Assembly (NCBI GenBank): GCA_023053685.1
Contig: JALIGW010000010.1
Span: 8,845,012 to 8,909,011 of the forward strand
Length of the DNA: 64,000 bases
Direction of reading: 5' to 3'
Origin: Diadophis punctatus similis
Lineage: Eukaryota > Chordata > Lepidosauria > Squamata > Dipsadidae
Positions 50,545 through 60,234 of this stretch are shown piece by piece. Made by a program: the position numbers and the translations under genes. A model generated the notes under the pieces. The model was not told the DNA's origin. It made no database searches and saw only the letters and a program-made list of their open reading frames with translations. How positions within the stretch are numbered: position 1 is the first letter of the stretch; each line of letters begins with the position of its first letter.

Positions 50545-52753
50545 TCTGCATCTGGGGCTTTGGATAGAATTGCGCTTTTGCGGCCTCTCTGCGACAGTGG
50601 ATCCCGGAGAGCACCTTGGTTTACCGAGGAACTCCGGGAGATGAAATGCCAGAAGATGAAATGCTAGAGCGATGATGGAGGGCCAGCAAATCCGAATCCG
50701 ATCGAACACTACTAAGAGCCTTTATTAGGACTTATCTAGTGGCGATAAGGGCGGCAAAATGTTCACATTTTCCCGCTCTTATTGCATCCGCAGATGTATC
50801 CCTTTTTAGGGTGACCCGGTCCCTTCTCAAGGGTGAGGGGATGGAGGAACCCCTTCAGGGTAGAGCTGAGGAATTTGTTCAGTTTCTGATGGATAAAGTC
50901 ACTCAGATTCAGACAGACTTGGACTCCGGTTGGGTGAAGCAAGCCGAGATGACAGGGGCAAATCTTGGTCCCTTTTTATGGGAAGAGTTTGACCTGGTGA
51001 CCCCTGAGAAAGTGGACAAGGCCATTGGAGCGGTGAGCTCCACCACTTGTATGCTGGATCTGTGCCCCTCCTGGCTTGTTTCTGCAAGTAGGGAGGTGAC
51101 ACGAGGTTGGTTCCAGGAATTAATCAATGCTTCTTTAAGAGAGGAGTTCTTCCCCCAGCCTTTAAAGGTTGTGGTGGTGAGGCCCCTCCTTAAGAAGCCA
51201 TCCCTGGACCCAACTGACCTTAAAACCTATCGACCAGTCTCCAACCTCCCCTTCATGGGGAAGGTGGTGGAGAAAGTGGTGGCGCTACAACTCCAACGGC
51301 TCTTGAATGAAACGGAGTATCTTGACCCTTTTCAGTCGGGTTTCAGGCCCGGTCACAGCACAGAAACTGCCTTGGTCATGCTGATGGATGATCTCTGGCG
51401 AGCCCAAGATGGAGGTTGCTCCTCCATCTTGGTGCTACTTGACCTCTCAGCGGCTTTTGGTACCATCGACCATGGTATCCTTCTGCGACGGCTCGGGGAG
51501 ATGGGAGTGGGAGGCACCGTTCTGTGGTGGTTCTCCTCCTATCTCTCTGACTGTTGGCTGGGGGACAGAGGTCGATCCCGAGACCCCTCGTATGTGGGGT
51601 TCCTCAGGGGTCAATTCTTTCCCCTATGCTCTTTAATATCTACATGAAACCGTTGGGTGAGATCATCCGTAGGCATGGGGTGAGGTTCCGACAGTACGCT
51701 GATGATACTCAGCTGTACATGTCCACCCCATGCCAATTCAGTGAGGCAGTTGATGTGATGTGCCGGTGTCTGGATGCTGTAAAGGTCTGGATGGGGGTTA
51801 ACAGGCTCAAACTCAACCCGGACAAGACCGAGTGGCTTTGGATCTTGCCTCCCAAGGACTTTGACATCTGCCCCTCCTTGGTTCTGGGGGGAGAAAATTT
51901 GATCCCCTCAGAACGGACGCACAACTTGGGGGTCCTTCTGGATCCACAGCTAAAATTGGACCAACATCTAACAGCTGTGGCCAGAGGGACCTTTGCACAA
52001 GTTCGTCTTGTGCACCAGTTGCGTCCTTTCTTGGACCAGGAGGCACTACTTACAGTCACTCATGCCCTTGTTACCTCACGTCTTCACTATTTCAACACAC
52101 TCTACATGGGGCTACCCTTGAAGAACATTTGGAGACTGCAGCTAGTGCAGAATGCGGCGGCGCATCTGGTGATGGGTGTCCCTAGATACACCCATGTGAC
52201 ACCCATCCTTTGCGAACTGCACTGGCTGCCTATAGGTCTCCAAGCGCAATTCAAGGTGTTGGTGATTACCTTTAAAGCCCTACATGGCTTAGGACCAGTT
52301 TACCTCCGAGACCGCCTTCTCCAACATACCTCCCTAAGACCGATTAGAGCCCACAGAGTTGGTCTGCTGGTGGTCCCATCAGCCAAACAATGTCGGCTGG
52401 CGAGCCCACGAACGAGGGCCTTCTCTGTAGCAGCACCGGCTCTCTGGAATACACTACCCCCCGAGATCCAGATTATTCCCACCCTGCAAGCCTTCAGAAA
52501 AGCAGTAAAAACATGGCTTTGTCGACAGGCCTGGGGCCAATGATTTTAATACAACACTGATCATTCTTGGCTCTATGAATGATTTATTGTATGGGTTTTT
52601 AAATTGTGGTTTTTAATGTTTTTAAATGTTTTAATATCTATTGTTTTTAATGCTTTTTATATTTGTTGTTGCATGTGAATTTTTACTGTTGTGAGCCGCC
52701 CAGAGTCTCTGTGGAGTGGGCGGCATACAAATGCAGCCAATAAATAATAAATA
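50545..52753 (+). mobile_element. L2-e, 5'-truncated L2 LINE inserted in L2-c
   Basis: It starts within the linker (LDRIAPLRPL-like, APWFTEELREM) and runs through RT to the 3' UTR, the terminal hairpin (52695-52724, AGAGTCTCTGTGG variant) and an (AATAA)n tail. The AACCA duplication at both ends marks it as a separate insertion. Subfamily is that of L2-b (RAHRVGLLVVPSAKQC; tail TACAAATGCA). Confidence 0.9.
50600..52543 (+). pseudogene. L2-e reverse transcriptase, one frameshift
   Basis: Two overlapping frames (50739-51647 and 51554-52543) cover nearly the whole RT. The first has YRPVSNLPFMGKVVEKVV, DPFQSGFRPGHSTETAL and VLLDLSAAFGTIDHG, where the Asp after AAF, conserved in L2-f (AAFDTIDHG), is Gly. 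The second has CGVPQGSILSPMLFNIYMKP and FRQYADDTQLYMS and extends to the normal C-terminus (CRQAWGQ). A small indel near 51560 separates them. Otherwise well preserved. Confidence 0.9.
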
Positions 52754-52854
52754 AACCAACTTCTCCCAGAGATTCGAATCATCCCCACTTTGCTGGCCTT
52801 CCGAAAAGCCATGAAGACATGGCTCTTCCTGCAGGCGGGGTGATTCTTAGACAA

Positions 52855-53258
52855 TGTCAGATTCCAGACTCTGCCATTCAAAAGGAGAAGGGGGGTCTTG
52901 GCTCTGCTTGATCAAACAGTTACAACATATATCCGGATCTTAGACACCTGGGAACCTTCTCATCTTAGGATAGGATTTATGAGGGGCAATGAAAGTCAGT
53001 TGAACAGAAGGGTCTGTGGGAACGTACACTCATCTGTCCTTCCAGGAAAGAACTTTCACACCTTGTGTATTGGGTTACTTTTGCATTCTGCCTAATGGGA
53101 AGGGGCGCTAAGCTTTAAATGTGCTTGCCTTGCCTGGAGGCATTTAGATCTTGCTTTGAATGAATGGATTGTTATTACAACTGCCAATAAAGGAATCCTT
53201 TTGAATCACTGACTCAGAAGTTCGTACTTTGAAGGTGGATGAGAAGGCAATCCTTACA
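52855..53258 (+). repeat. Gypsy-D 5' LTR
   Basis: 404 bp from TGTCAGATTCC to ATCCTTACA, aligned along its length with 25670-26092. Contains CCAATAAAGGAATCC, the polyadenylation signal, about 70 bases before the end. Confidence 0.85.
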
Positions 53259-53329
53259 GAAAGCAAGATCTGCAAAATTGGTCAACCCAGAGAAGCAACT
53301 TCGCTCTACTGAGGGGACCGTGCAAACCA

Positions 53330-54718
53330 TGTCTGAACAAAACCGGGAACAGGAGGAAAATGAATTCTGGGGGGAGAAATCAACCACCACCCAGTCAGAT
53401 GCCTGTTCCGCACTCCCCATCAAAGAGATTGAGGGAGTTTTTGAGACCTCTGAGAAACCCCGCTGGTCCATCGGCATTGGGAAAAAGGACAGCTGGGATG
53501 GGAGAACCAGAGGACTCACCCTTAATTGAAGGAATCGGAAACCCTGTTGGGAATTGCAGCTAGAAGCCCTCGCTGACCAGGAGGAACTCACCAAAGCACC
53601 ATTGAGGGAGGGGCGTCTGAAGAGATACCTAGCCCAGCTGGTGATGGAAATGTTGGAAAATCTCAACATCCGAGGGACCCCAGAATGGCGACTAAGGAGC
53701 GCTGGGAGCACAGCAACCGCTGAAGAGGCCGGGGGAGCCAACAACCTCTGGGAAGCCGGCATGCAAATGGAGGATGCAGCAGGGGACCCAACAAATACTC
53801 CCAGGGCAGCATACGCAGTGGCACCCCTTCCTAATCAACTCCAAGCCCTACAACTAGAAAGGAAAACTCCCCCCCCTTGGAGTGAAGTTTGATGTGGACC
53901 CGCAACAATTGGGATTCTTCCTAGCACACATACTCACCTATATGCAAGAATATGGATGTGAGTTCCAAACACAGGGATCCCGAGTGTGAGCAGTTACCCT
54001 AGCTCTGGAAGGAGCTGCTGCCAGATGGATGGTGACCCTACAAAACGACGACACACCAGAACTGCGCAACTTTAACCGATTCATGACGGCCCTACGACGA
54101 CGGTTCGAGGACCCACTGGCTGACCGCAAAGCACGCAATCGTATTAAGGTGGTGAAGCAGGGACGACGACCAGTGGCAGAGTACACTGAAGAATTCCGGG
54201 ACCTCGCATGTCGTCTAAACTGGCCAGAAGACATCCTGGTAAGCTGTTTTAAGGATGGACTGAGTGACGATCTGTATAATGCCTGCATGGCTAGGGGTGC
54301 ACTGAATCATCTGCATGAGTGGTACCTCACCGCCGAAGAAGCGGAGATTGATATGGCCAGGAACCAGTACCGTACGGGGCGAGCATGGAAGAAATCCCCA
54401 CCCCAATGGAAGAAAGAGCCCTTCAGAAGGCAACAGGGGTTTTCTCCTAAACCTCCAATCTGTTTCAAGTGCGGGAAGGAGGGGCACCGAGCACCTGAAT
54501 GCTGGCCGCAAACACCCACCCAGAAATCTGAATGCCAAACGGGGGAGAGACCAGCGACACCCACCCAGCGCGGGAGGGAAACAGCTCTGAGGAGCAGCAA
54601 GATGGTAGGACCACCATCCCCTCCCCCCTCTGGAGACAACATCCCGGCATTTCGAAGGGAAGAGGTGGCCGAGGTGACACATTTTGAAGGGAAGGAGCCG
54701 AGGTGGCGCAGTGGTTAA
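53330..54718 (+). pseudogene. Gypsy-D gag with zinc knuckle
   Basis: The start MSEQNREQEENEFWGE at 53330 follows the leader. A stop at 53527 and shifts near 53890 and 53987 break the frame, but the order is complete: N-terminal region, KFDVDPQQLGFFLAHIL (capsid), LEGAAARWMVTLQNDDTPEL, NFNRFMTALRRRFEDP, EEFRDLACRLNWPEDILVS and the knuckle CFKCGKEGHRAPEC (CX2CX4HX4C). The frame then runs into the SINE at 54694. It is the best gag in the window and the reference for reading Gypsy-B. Confidence 0.9.
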
Positions 54719-54931
54719 ATGCAGCACTGCAGGCTACTTCAGCTGGCTGCTAGTTCAGCAGTTCAGCTGTTCAAATCTCACCGGCTCAAGGTTGACTCAG
54801 CCTTCCATCCTTCTGAGGTCGGTAAAATGAGGACCCAGATTGTTGGGGGCAATATGCTGAACTCTGTAAACCGCTTAGAGAGGGCTGTAAAGCACTATGA
54901 AGCGGTATATAAGTCTAAGTGTTATTGCTAA
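54694..54931 (+). mobile_element. tRNA-derived squamate SINE in Gypsy-D
   Basis: The 5' part has RNA polymerase III boxes: A box TGGCGCAGTGG (54704-54714) and B box GTTCAAATCTC (54769-54779). The body contains CCTTCCATCCTTCTGAGGTC and GTAAAATGAGGACCC, a CORE/MIR-like segment, and the 3' part AAACCGCTTAGAGAGGGCTG ending TATATAAGTCTAAGTGTTAT. The insertion falls between gag and protease of Gypsy-D. No clear target duplication was seen. A short repeat, GTTCAGCAGTTCAGCTGTTCA, enlarges the region before the B box. Confidence 0.85.
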
Positions 54932-55556
54932 GATCCAGCATCGTTTGAAAGCGACCCAGAGGATGAACCACTGGTAAGCAAACCAATTGAACCGCTTACC
55001 CTCCCCCTCAGACTATTTATCCCTAACCAAGATGAGGGAAAAAATATCTCCGCATTAGTAGACTCAGGGTGTACCTGTTGCTTGATCAGCCCAACCCTAA
55101 TCAGGGAGTTGGGAATCACAGTGAGAAAGCTGAGAAACCCCATCGCGTTTTGCCAACTGGATGGGTCAATAGCAGGGGGGGGGAGCCAGCTGCTTTTGCC
55201 ACAGAACCCCTGAAAATAGGCATTGGGAGCCACGAAGAAAGACTTACATTTATAGTAGCACCTGGCATGGAATGGCCACTAGTCTTGGGACTCGCATGGT
55301 TGAAAAAGTGGAATCCAAGAATAAATTGGGAGCAAGGCACCATAAAATTCCAGATGCACGTGACTTTTGCAGAGGACCTACAGATAGGAACTGAGGGGGG
55401 TGAACGCAGGGAAACAGCCATGCCTGGTTATAACTTGCCAACAGAAGGCATACCCAAGGAATATAAAGACCTGGCGGAAGTTTATAGCGAAACAGCTTCG
55501 GATGAACTTCCCCCGCATCGCTCCACTGACTGTGCAATAGAAATCTTGTTTCTTGT
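54932..55556 (+). pseudogene. Gypsy-D protease and pol linker
   Basis: It reads ESDPEDEPLVSKPIEPLTLP, then ISALVDSGCTCCLISPTLI (DSG active site) and, after a shift in a G run near 55179, PLKIGIGSHEERLTFIVAPG and EWPLVLGLAWLKKWNPRINW. It is colinear with Gypsy-B 20757-21260. The frame ends at DCAIEIL beside the junction with L1-D. Confidence 0.88.
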
Positions 55557-55605
55557 TTAGTTCCTTTCATTATATCAACTTTCTCTGTCATTTCTCCATT
55601 TAATA

Positions 55606-57516
55606 TTATTTTGGCAGATTGCTTAGTATACAGTATAAGGATTTGATTACCCCTATAAATTTTTGTCCAAACCCCATAATTTGTAGTTGTTTTAACATAA
55701 ATTGCCAATTCACATTATCAAAGGCTTTCTGTGTATCTAAAAACATTAAGGCTACTTGTTTGCCAGGGTGCTGTTCATAATATTCTAAAACATCCAAAAT
55801 CATACGCATATTGTCTTTGATTTGTCTTTTAGGTAAAAAACCATTTTGGTCAGAATGTATAAAGTCATTTAAGAATTTCTTAAGTCTATTTGCTATTATC
55901 GAGGCGAATATCTTGTAGTCCACATTTAACAGTGAGATTGGCCTGTAGTTCTTAATTTTTTGTGGGTCATTTTCCTCTTTTGGAATTAAAGTTATAAAAG
56001 CTTCAGTCCAAGAATTGGGTATTTTTTCCCCCATCATTATTTCATTGTATAATTCTAACATTACAATTCCAAACGTTTCCTCAAAAATTTTATATGTTTC
56101 TGCCAGTATTCCATCTGGACCCGGCGCCTTGCCATTTTTCTGTTTTTGAATTGCCACTGACAGTTCCATCGTTGTTATTTTTTCCTCTAGCAAGTTCTTG
56201 TGATTTTCTGATATTTTTGGTAAGGCCATGTCTTCCAAAAATTGATCTATTTTATTACTTTCTATTTTCTCTTGTTCATATAATTCTTTATAATATGTCC
56301 ATGATATTTCCCCCCCTCCATCACTGTATCTGATATGTCCATCCAAATCTTCCAATTGTTTTATCCATTTTTTTTCCTTCTCTTTTTTTATCTTATAGGC
56401 TAACCATCTCCCTGGCTTATTGGCATGTTCGAAAAAGTTCTGTTTAGCATTTTTTGTTTTTCTTGCAATATCTTCACTCTCAATCATATTTAATTTGTGT
56501 TTCCCCAAATCCATCATTATTTTAATCTTGTTGTTTTGTGTATCTTTTTGAAGCTTTTTTCCTAAATCTTTATATTCTTCTATTTTCTTCTGGTTTCTCG
56601 TCTCTGTTTATTTCGTTTAGCTGTGTAGGTCATCGTCAATCCTCTAAAATAAGCTTTAGCTGTGTCCCAGACAGTTTGTAAAGATATATCATCCTTTTTA
56701 TTTTCTTTAAAGAAAAATTTCATTTCCTTCTCAATAATTTGTTGAAATTCTTTTTCATTTAATATTTATTGATTTAATGTCCATCTATTTCTTTTCTTTT
56801 TCCTTTTCCAGGTTATTACTATTGGGTTATGATCAGCCCTAGTACTAGGTTCAATGTTTATATATTGTATATTATTTAACATTTCCAGGGACATCCACAT
56901 CATGTCTATCCTCGACCAAGACATATGTCTACAAGAGTAAAAAGTATATTGTTTATCTTCGGGAAATCTTTGTCTCCAGGCATCAAATAAATTAAGTTCC
57001 TCCATCATAGTAAAAAATGATTTTGGTAGTTTTTTCCTTTGTATTTTATTCTTTTTGATGTTTTATAATCCAAATCTGCTTTTACAATGGCATTAAAATC
57101 TCCAAGTATACATATATTTTCATAAGCAAGCTCTACTATCTTCTGATGTAACTTTGTAAAGAATATTTCTTGGTTTTCATTTGGTGCGTAAATAGCAACT
57201 AAGAGGCTTTTTTAACCATTCATTATTATTTCTACCATGAGAATCCTTCCATCTTCATCAGTATATATGCACCTTGAAGTTATTTTTTTCTGTATATATA
57301 GTGCTACTCCTTTTTGCTTTGATCTACTAGTGTCGTATATAATTCTCCCAATCTCACACATTCTAAAAATTTCTTATATTGCTGCTTAATATGTACTTCT
57401 TGTAGGCAAATAATATCCATCCTCAATTTTTTCTGTCTATTAAATATCCTTGTCCTTTTAATTGGTGAATTTAGTCCATTTATATTCATTGAAATCATCT
57501 TTATTTCTTCCTCCAT
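55606..57516 (-). pseudogene. L1-D ORF2: endonuclease and N-terminal half of RT
   Basis: The start MEEEIKMISMNINGLNSPIK (57516) begins the APE endonuclease (IICLQEVHIK; SRIDMMWMS; STRADHNPIVITW in further frames). The RT part (56517-55606) is open: KNYRPISLLNVDYKIFAS, DQNGFLPKRQIKDNM and LMFLDTQKAFDNVNW with the motif A Asp. It ends in KGTKQETR, a damaged motif B, at the Gypsy-D junction. Shifts lie near 57300, 57190, 56765 and 56600. Subfamily is that of L1-E. Confidence 0.88.
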
Positions 57517-57526
57517 AGTTTTCTTT

Positions 57527-58558
57527 TTACTTTAATGCTTTAGTCGATCTTGTCGTTCTCATTTCTCTCTGGTCATTTATCTCCATTGCAGTTGCTCCTT
57601 CTAATTCTTTCTCTTGGATTTCCTCCTCCTGAATAGTCATTTGTTTAGTCTTCCCATTTGTCCCTTCTCTTTGTTGTCTTGTTTCTCTTACTTCCTTCTC
57701 TCTTCTCTCCTCTTCACTGTATACAAAATGTTGTCTGTGAAAAAATTCAGCTTTATCAATTGAATCCAATCTTATTTTCTGTCCTTTCCACCACAGCATT
57801 ATCCCTTCCAGTATAAGCCATCTAAAATTAATTCCTCTTTCAATCAAAATTTTTGTCAAAAACTGGTAGTTCCTTCTCAAGTCTCTAACTCTTCTAGGAA
57901 CTTGTTTCAAAGCTGTAATCTCTTTTCCTTTGTAATTAAGATTTGCGTTTCTCAATTTCTGTAGGAACTCTGTTCTTCGTGCCTTTTTAGTGAATCTTAT
58001 ATGGACCTCTCTTGGTAATTTGTTTCTGGTCGCATATCTAGTATTCACTCTGTAAATTTAATCAATGTCATTCAATAACCTATCTTTATCTTCTTCAATT
58101 GCTTCTGCCAACATATTCACCATTATTTCTGCCAAGTTTTCATCTTTCTCTTCTATTACATTTTGAAATCTCAGGTAATATTCAGAGCGGTCCATTTCAG
58201 TAATTATATTTATCTTCTATTGTCTTTTATCTGATTCTATTTGATGAGTTTCGACTTCATATATCTTTTTCTTATTTTCTTGAATTTCCTCTTCAGCTTT
58301 CTGTAAATGTTGTTCATTTTTTTCTAAAAAGCCTCTCATGTCTTTTAGTTCTCCTTCTACTTTACCCATGCTCTCCTCCATCTTGCCGGCAATATCTATT
58401 TTGAAATCCTCAAATAAAGCTTGCATCATATTTTTTAGTTCCATATTAAATTTCTCTGCTTGTGTCGTTGTATCAGTTGTCTTCTGTCCTGGACTCTGTG
58501 ATGAAATAGATGATGGTGCAAGATATGATGGTATCTTCTTTCTAGTCATCTTGGCCAA
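57527..58558 (-). pseudogene. L1-D ORF1 protein
   Basis: The N-terminal piece (58558-58217, MAKMTRKKIPSYLAPSSIS) has a coiled coil (about residues 45-110, EEEIQENKKKIYEVE). After a damaged stretch (58050-58215), 58048-57527 gives the C-terminal domain (PREVHIRFTKKARRTEFL, RDLRRNYQFLTKILIERG) and a charged tail. The stop TAA is 8-10 bases before the ORF2 start, so these frames do not overlap, unlike L1-A. Confidence 0.85.
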
Positions 58559-59040
58559 ATTTGTAATCCAAATCGTAATTTGTAATCCAAATCGTTATTT
58601 GTAATCCAATGGGAAGGTGATAATGTTTCAATAGAATCACCCAAAAAAAAGGAAAAGAGGAAAAATAGAATAAAAGGGAGGAGAGGAAAGAGAGAAGAAG
58701 GGAAAGTACAAGTTCAAGCAACCCAAGAATAGGTAAGAAAGAAGAGAAAGAAAGGGGAAAGAAAAGGCAAAAAATAAAAATAAAAAGATAAAAATAGGCC
58801 AGATCCAGGTAAAAAGAAAATGTAATAAAAACAAATACTCCATGATATCAAAATAAAAGGCAAAAATAAAAAGCAATATTTAAAAATCAAAAGTCAAAAA
58901 TTAATTCCAAATAGGTGAAAAGAGAAAAAAAAATCATACAGGAATCTTCTTCAGGCTTACGCCCTAATCCTCTTATTATAGCCAAAGGAAGAGGAAAAAA
59001 AAAAGAACAGGGCTTGAAGTTTAAATTCAAAAGTTTAGAT
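58559..59040 (-). other. L1-D 5' UTR, proximal part
   Basis: Contains three tandem copies of TTTGTAATCCAAATCG(T/A)-type 19-bp units (58558-58610), then A-rich sequence. No other feature seen. Confidence 0.55.
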
Positions 59041-59106
59041 TTATTATTAGAGTTGGAAGGGACCTTGTAGGTCATCTAGTCCAACCCCCTGCTCAAGCAG
59101 GAGTTC

Positions 59107-60227
59107 CTACACCATTTGAGACAGATGGCAGTCCAGTCTCCCCTTGAAGGTCGCAAGTGTTGGGGCTCTCACAACCTCTGCTGGCAAGCTGTTCCACTGG
59201 TTGATCGCTCTCACCGTCAGAAAGTTTATCCTCACTTCCAGATTGAATCTCTCCTTGGTCAGCTTCCATCCATTATTCCTTGTCTGGCTCTCTGGTGCGA
59301 TAGAGAACAGCCTGACCCCCTCCTCTCTGTGGCAGAGCCTCAAATATTGGAACACTGCTATCATGTCACCCCTGGTCCTTCTCTTCGCCAGACTGGCCAA
59401 GCTCAGTTCCTGCAACCGCTCTTTGTATGTTTTATTTTCCAGACCCTTTATCATCCTGGTTGCTCTCTTCTGCACTTTCTCTAGGGTGTCAATGTGTTTT
59501 TTGTAGTGTGGTGACCAAAACTGGATGCAGTACTCTAGGTGTGGTCTGACTAAGGCTTTATAGAGTGGTACTAGTACCTCTCTGGTCCTTGATTGTATCC
59601 CTCTATTTATGCAGCTCAGGACTGCGTTGGCCTTTTTGGCTGCTGCTGCACACTGCTGGCTCATATTTAGTTGGCTGTCTACCAAGACTCCAAGATCCCT
59701 CTCGCAATCGCTGCTATTGAATGTGGTTTCACCCAGTTTGTATGTGTATTTTTGATTCTTCTTACCTAGGTGTAGAATTTTACTTTTCTCCGTGTTAAAT
59801 TTCATTTTATTGGTTTGGGCCCAGTGTTCGATTCTGTCAAGGTCCCTCTGGATTTTGAGTCTGTCCTCTGGGGTGTTTGCTACTCCCGCCAGCTTGATAT
59901 CATCTGCGAATTTGGTTAGTTCTCCTGCTATTCCCTCATCTAGGTCATTTATGAAGATATTAAAGAGTACTGGGCCTAGGACGGAGCCTTGTGGTACACC
60001 ACTGCTTACTTCTCTCCATTTGGACTTAGAGCCATTGAGGACTACTCGCTGGGTACGGTTGGTCAGCCAGTTGTTAATCCATCTGGTTGTGTAGCTGTCT
60101 ATCCCACTTTTTTCTAGCTTATGAAAAAGTAGGTTGTGGTCTACTTTGTCAAATGCTTTGCTGAAGTCCAGGTATATTATGTCTACTGCATTTCGCTGGT
60201 CTACTAATTTGGTCACCGTGTTGAAGA
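59107..60227 (-). CDS. CR1 reverse transcriptase, C-terminal 370 codons open
   Basis: From the L2-f junction the frame reads TKLVDQRNAVDIIYLDFSKA (motif A, YLDFSKAFDKVDH), SSGVPQGSVLGPVLFNIF (motif B), LTKFADDIKLAG (FADD, motif C), then LGVLVDSQLNMSQQCAAAAK and the CR1-typical C-terminus SRTREVLVPLYKALVRPHLE, YCIQFWSPHYKK and VRAINQWNSLPAEVV. No stop is present up to SQMV at the 3' UTR. Upstream RT motifs continue beyond L2-f (62490-62640) in an open frame. This copy was close to intact when L2-f entered. Confidence 0.92.
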
Positions 60228-60234
60228 ATGAAAT

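Larger units (their letters stand above)
46669..52854 (+). mobile_element. L2-c, L2 LINE fragment in three pieces
   Basis: Piece one (46669-46889) encodes GVGGTILRWFSSYLADRMQS and CGVPQGSVLLPILFNIYMKP. CR1-L3-A then intervenes. Piece two (about 49784-50544) begins YADDTQLYIS and runs through the C-terminal region to LWN. L2-e is inserted there with the 5-bp duplication AACCA (50540-50544, 52754-52758). Piece three (52754-52854) gives LLPEIRIIPTLLAFRKAMK and TWLFLQAG. The 3' UTR is replaced at 52855 by the Gypsy-D LTR. Piece two has only one stop, so the copy is fairly young. Confidence 0.9.
52855..55556 (+). mobile_element. Gypsy-D, 5' LTR, gag and protease of a Gypsy-B-type element
   Basis: The LTR is followed by the leader, gag (interrupted by stops and shifts), a SINE, the protease and the start of the pol linker. 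At about 55556, just after DCAIEIL, Gypsy sequence ends abruptly and antisense L1-D begins; RT, RNase H, integrase and 3' LTR are absent. The LTR sits in the 3' UTR of L2-c. Confidence 0.9.
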
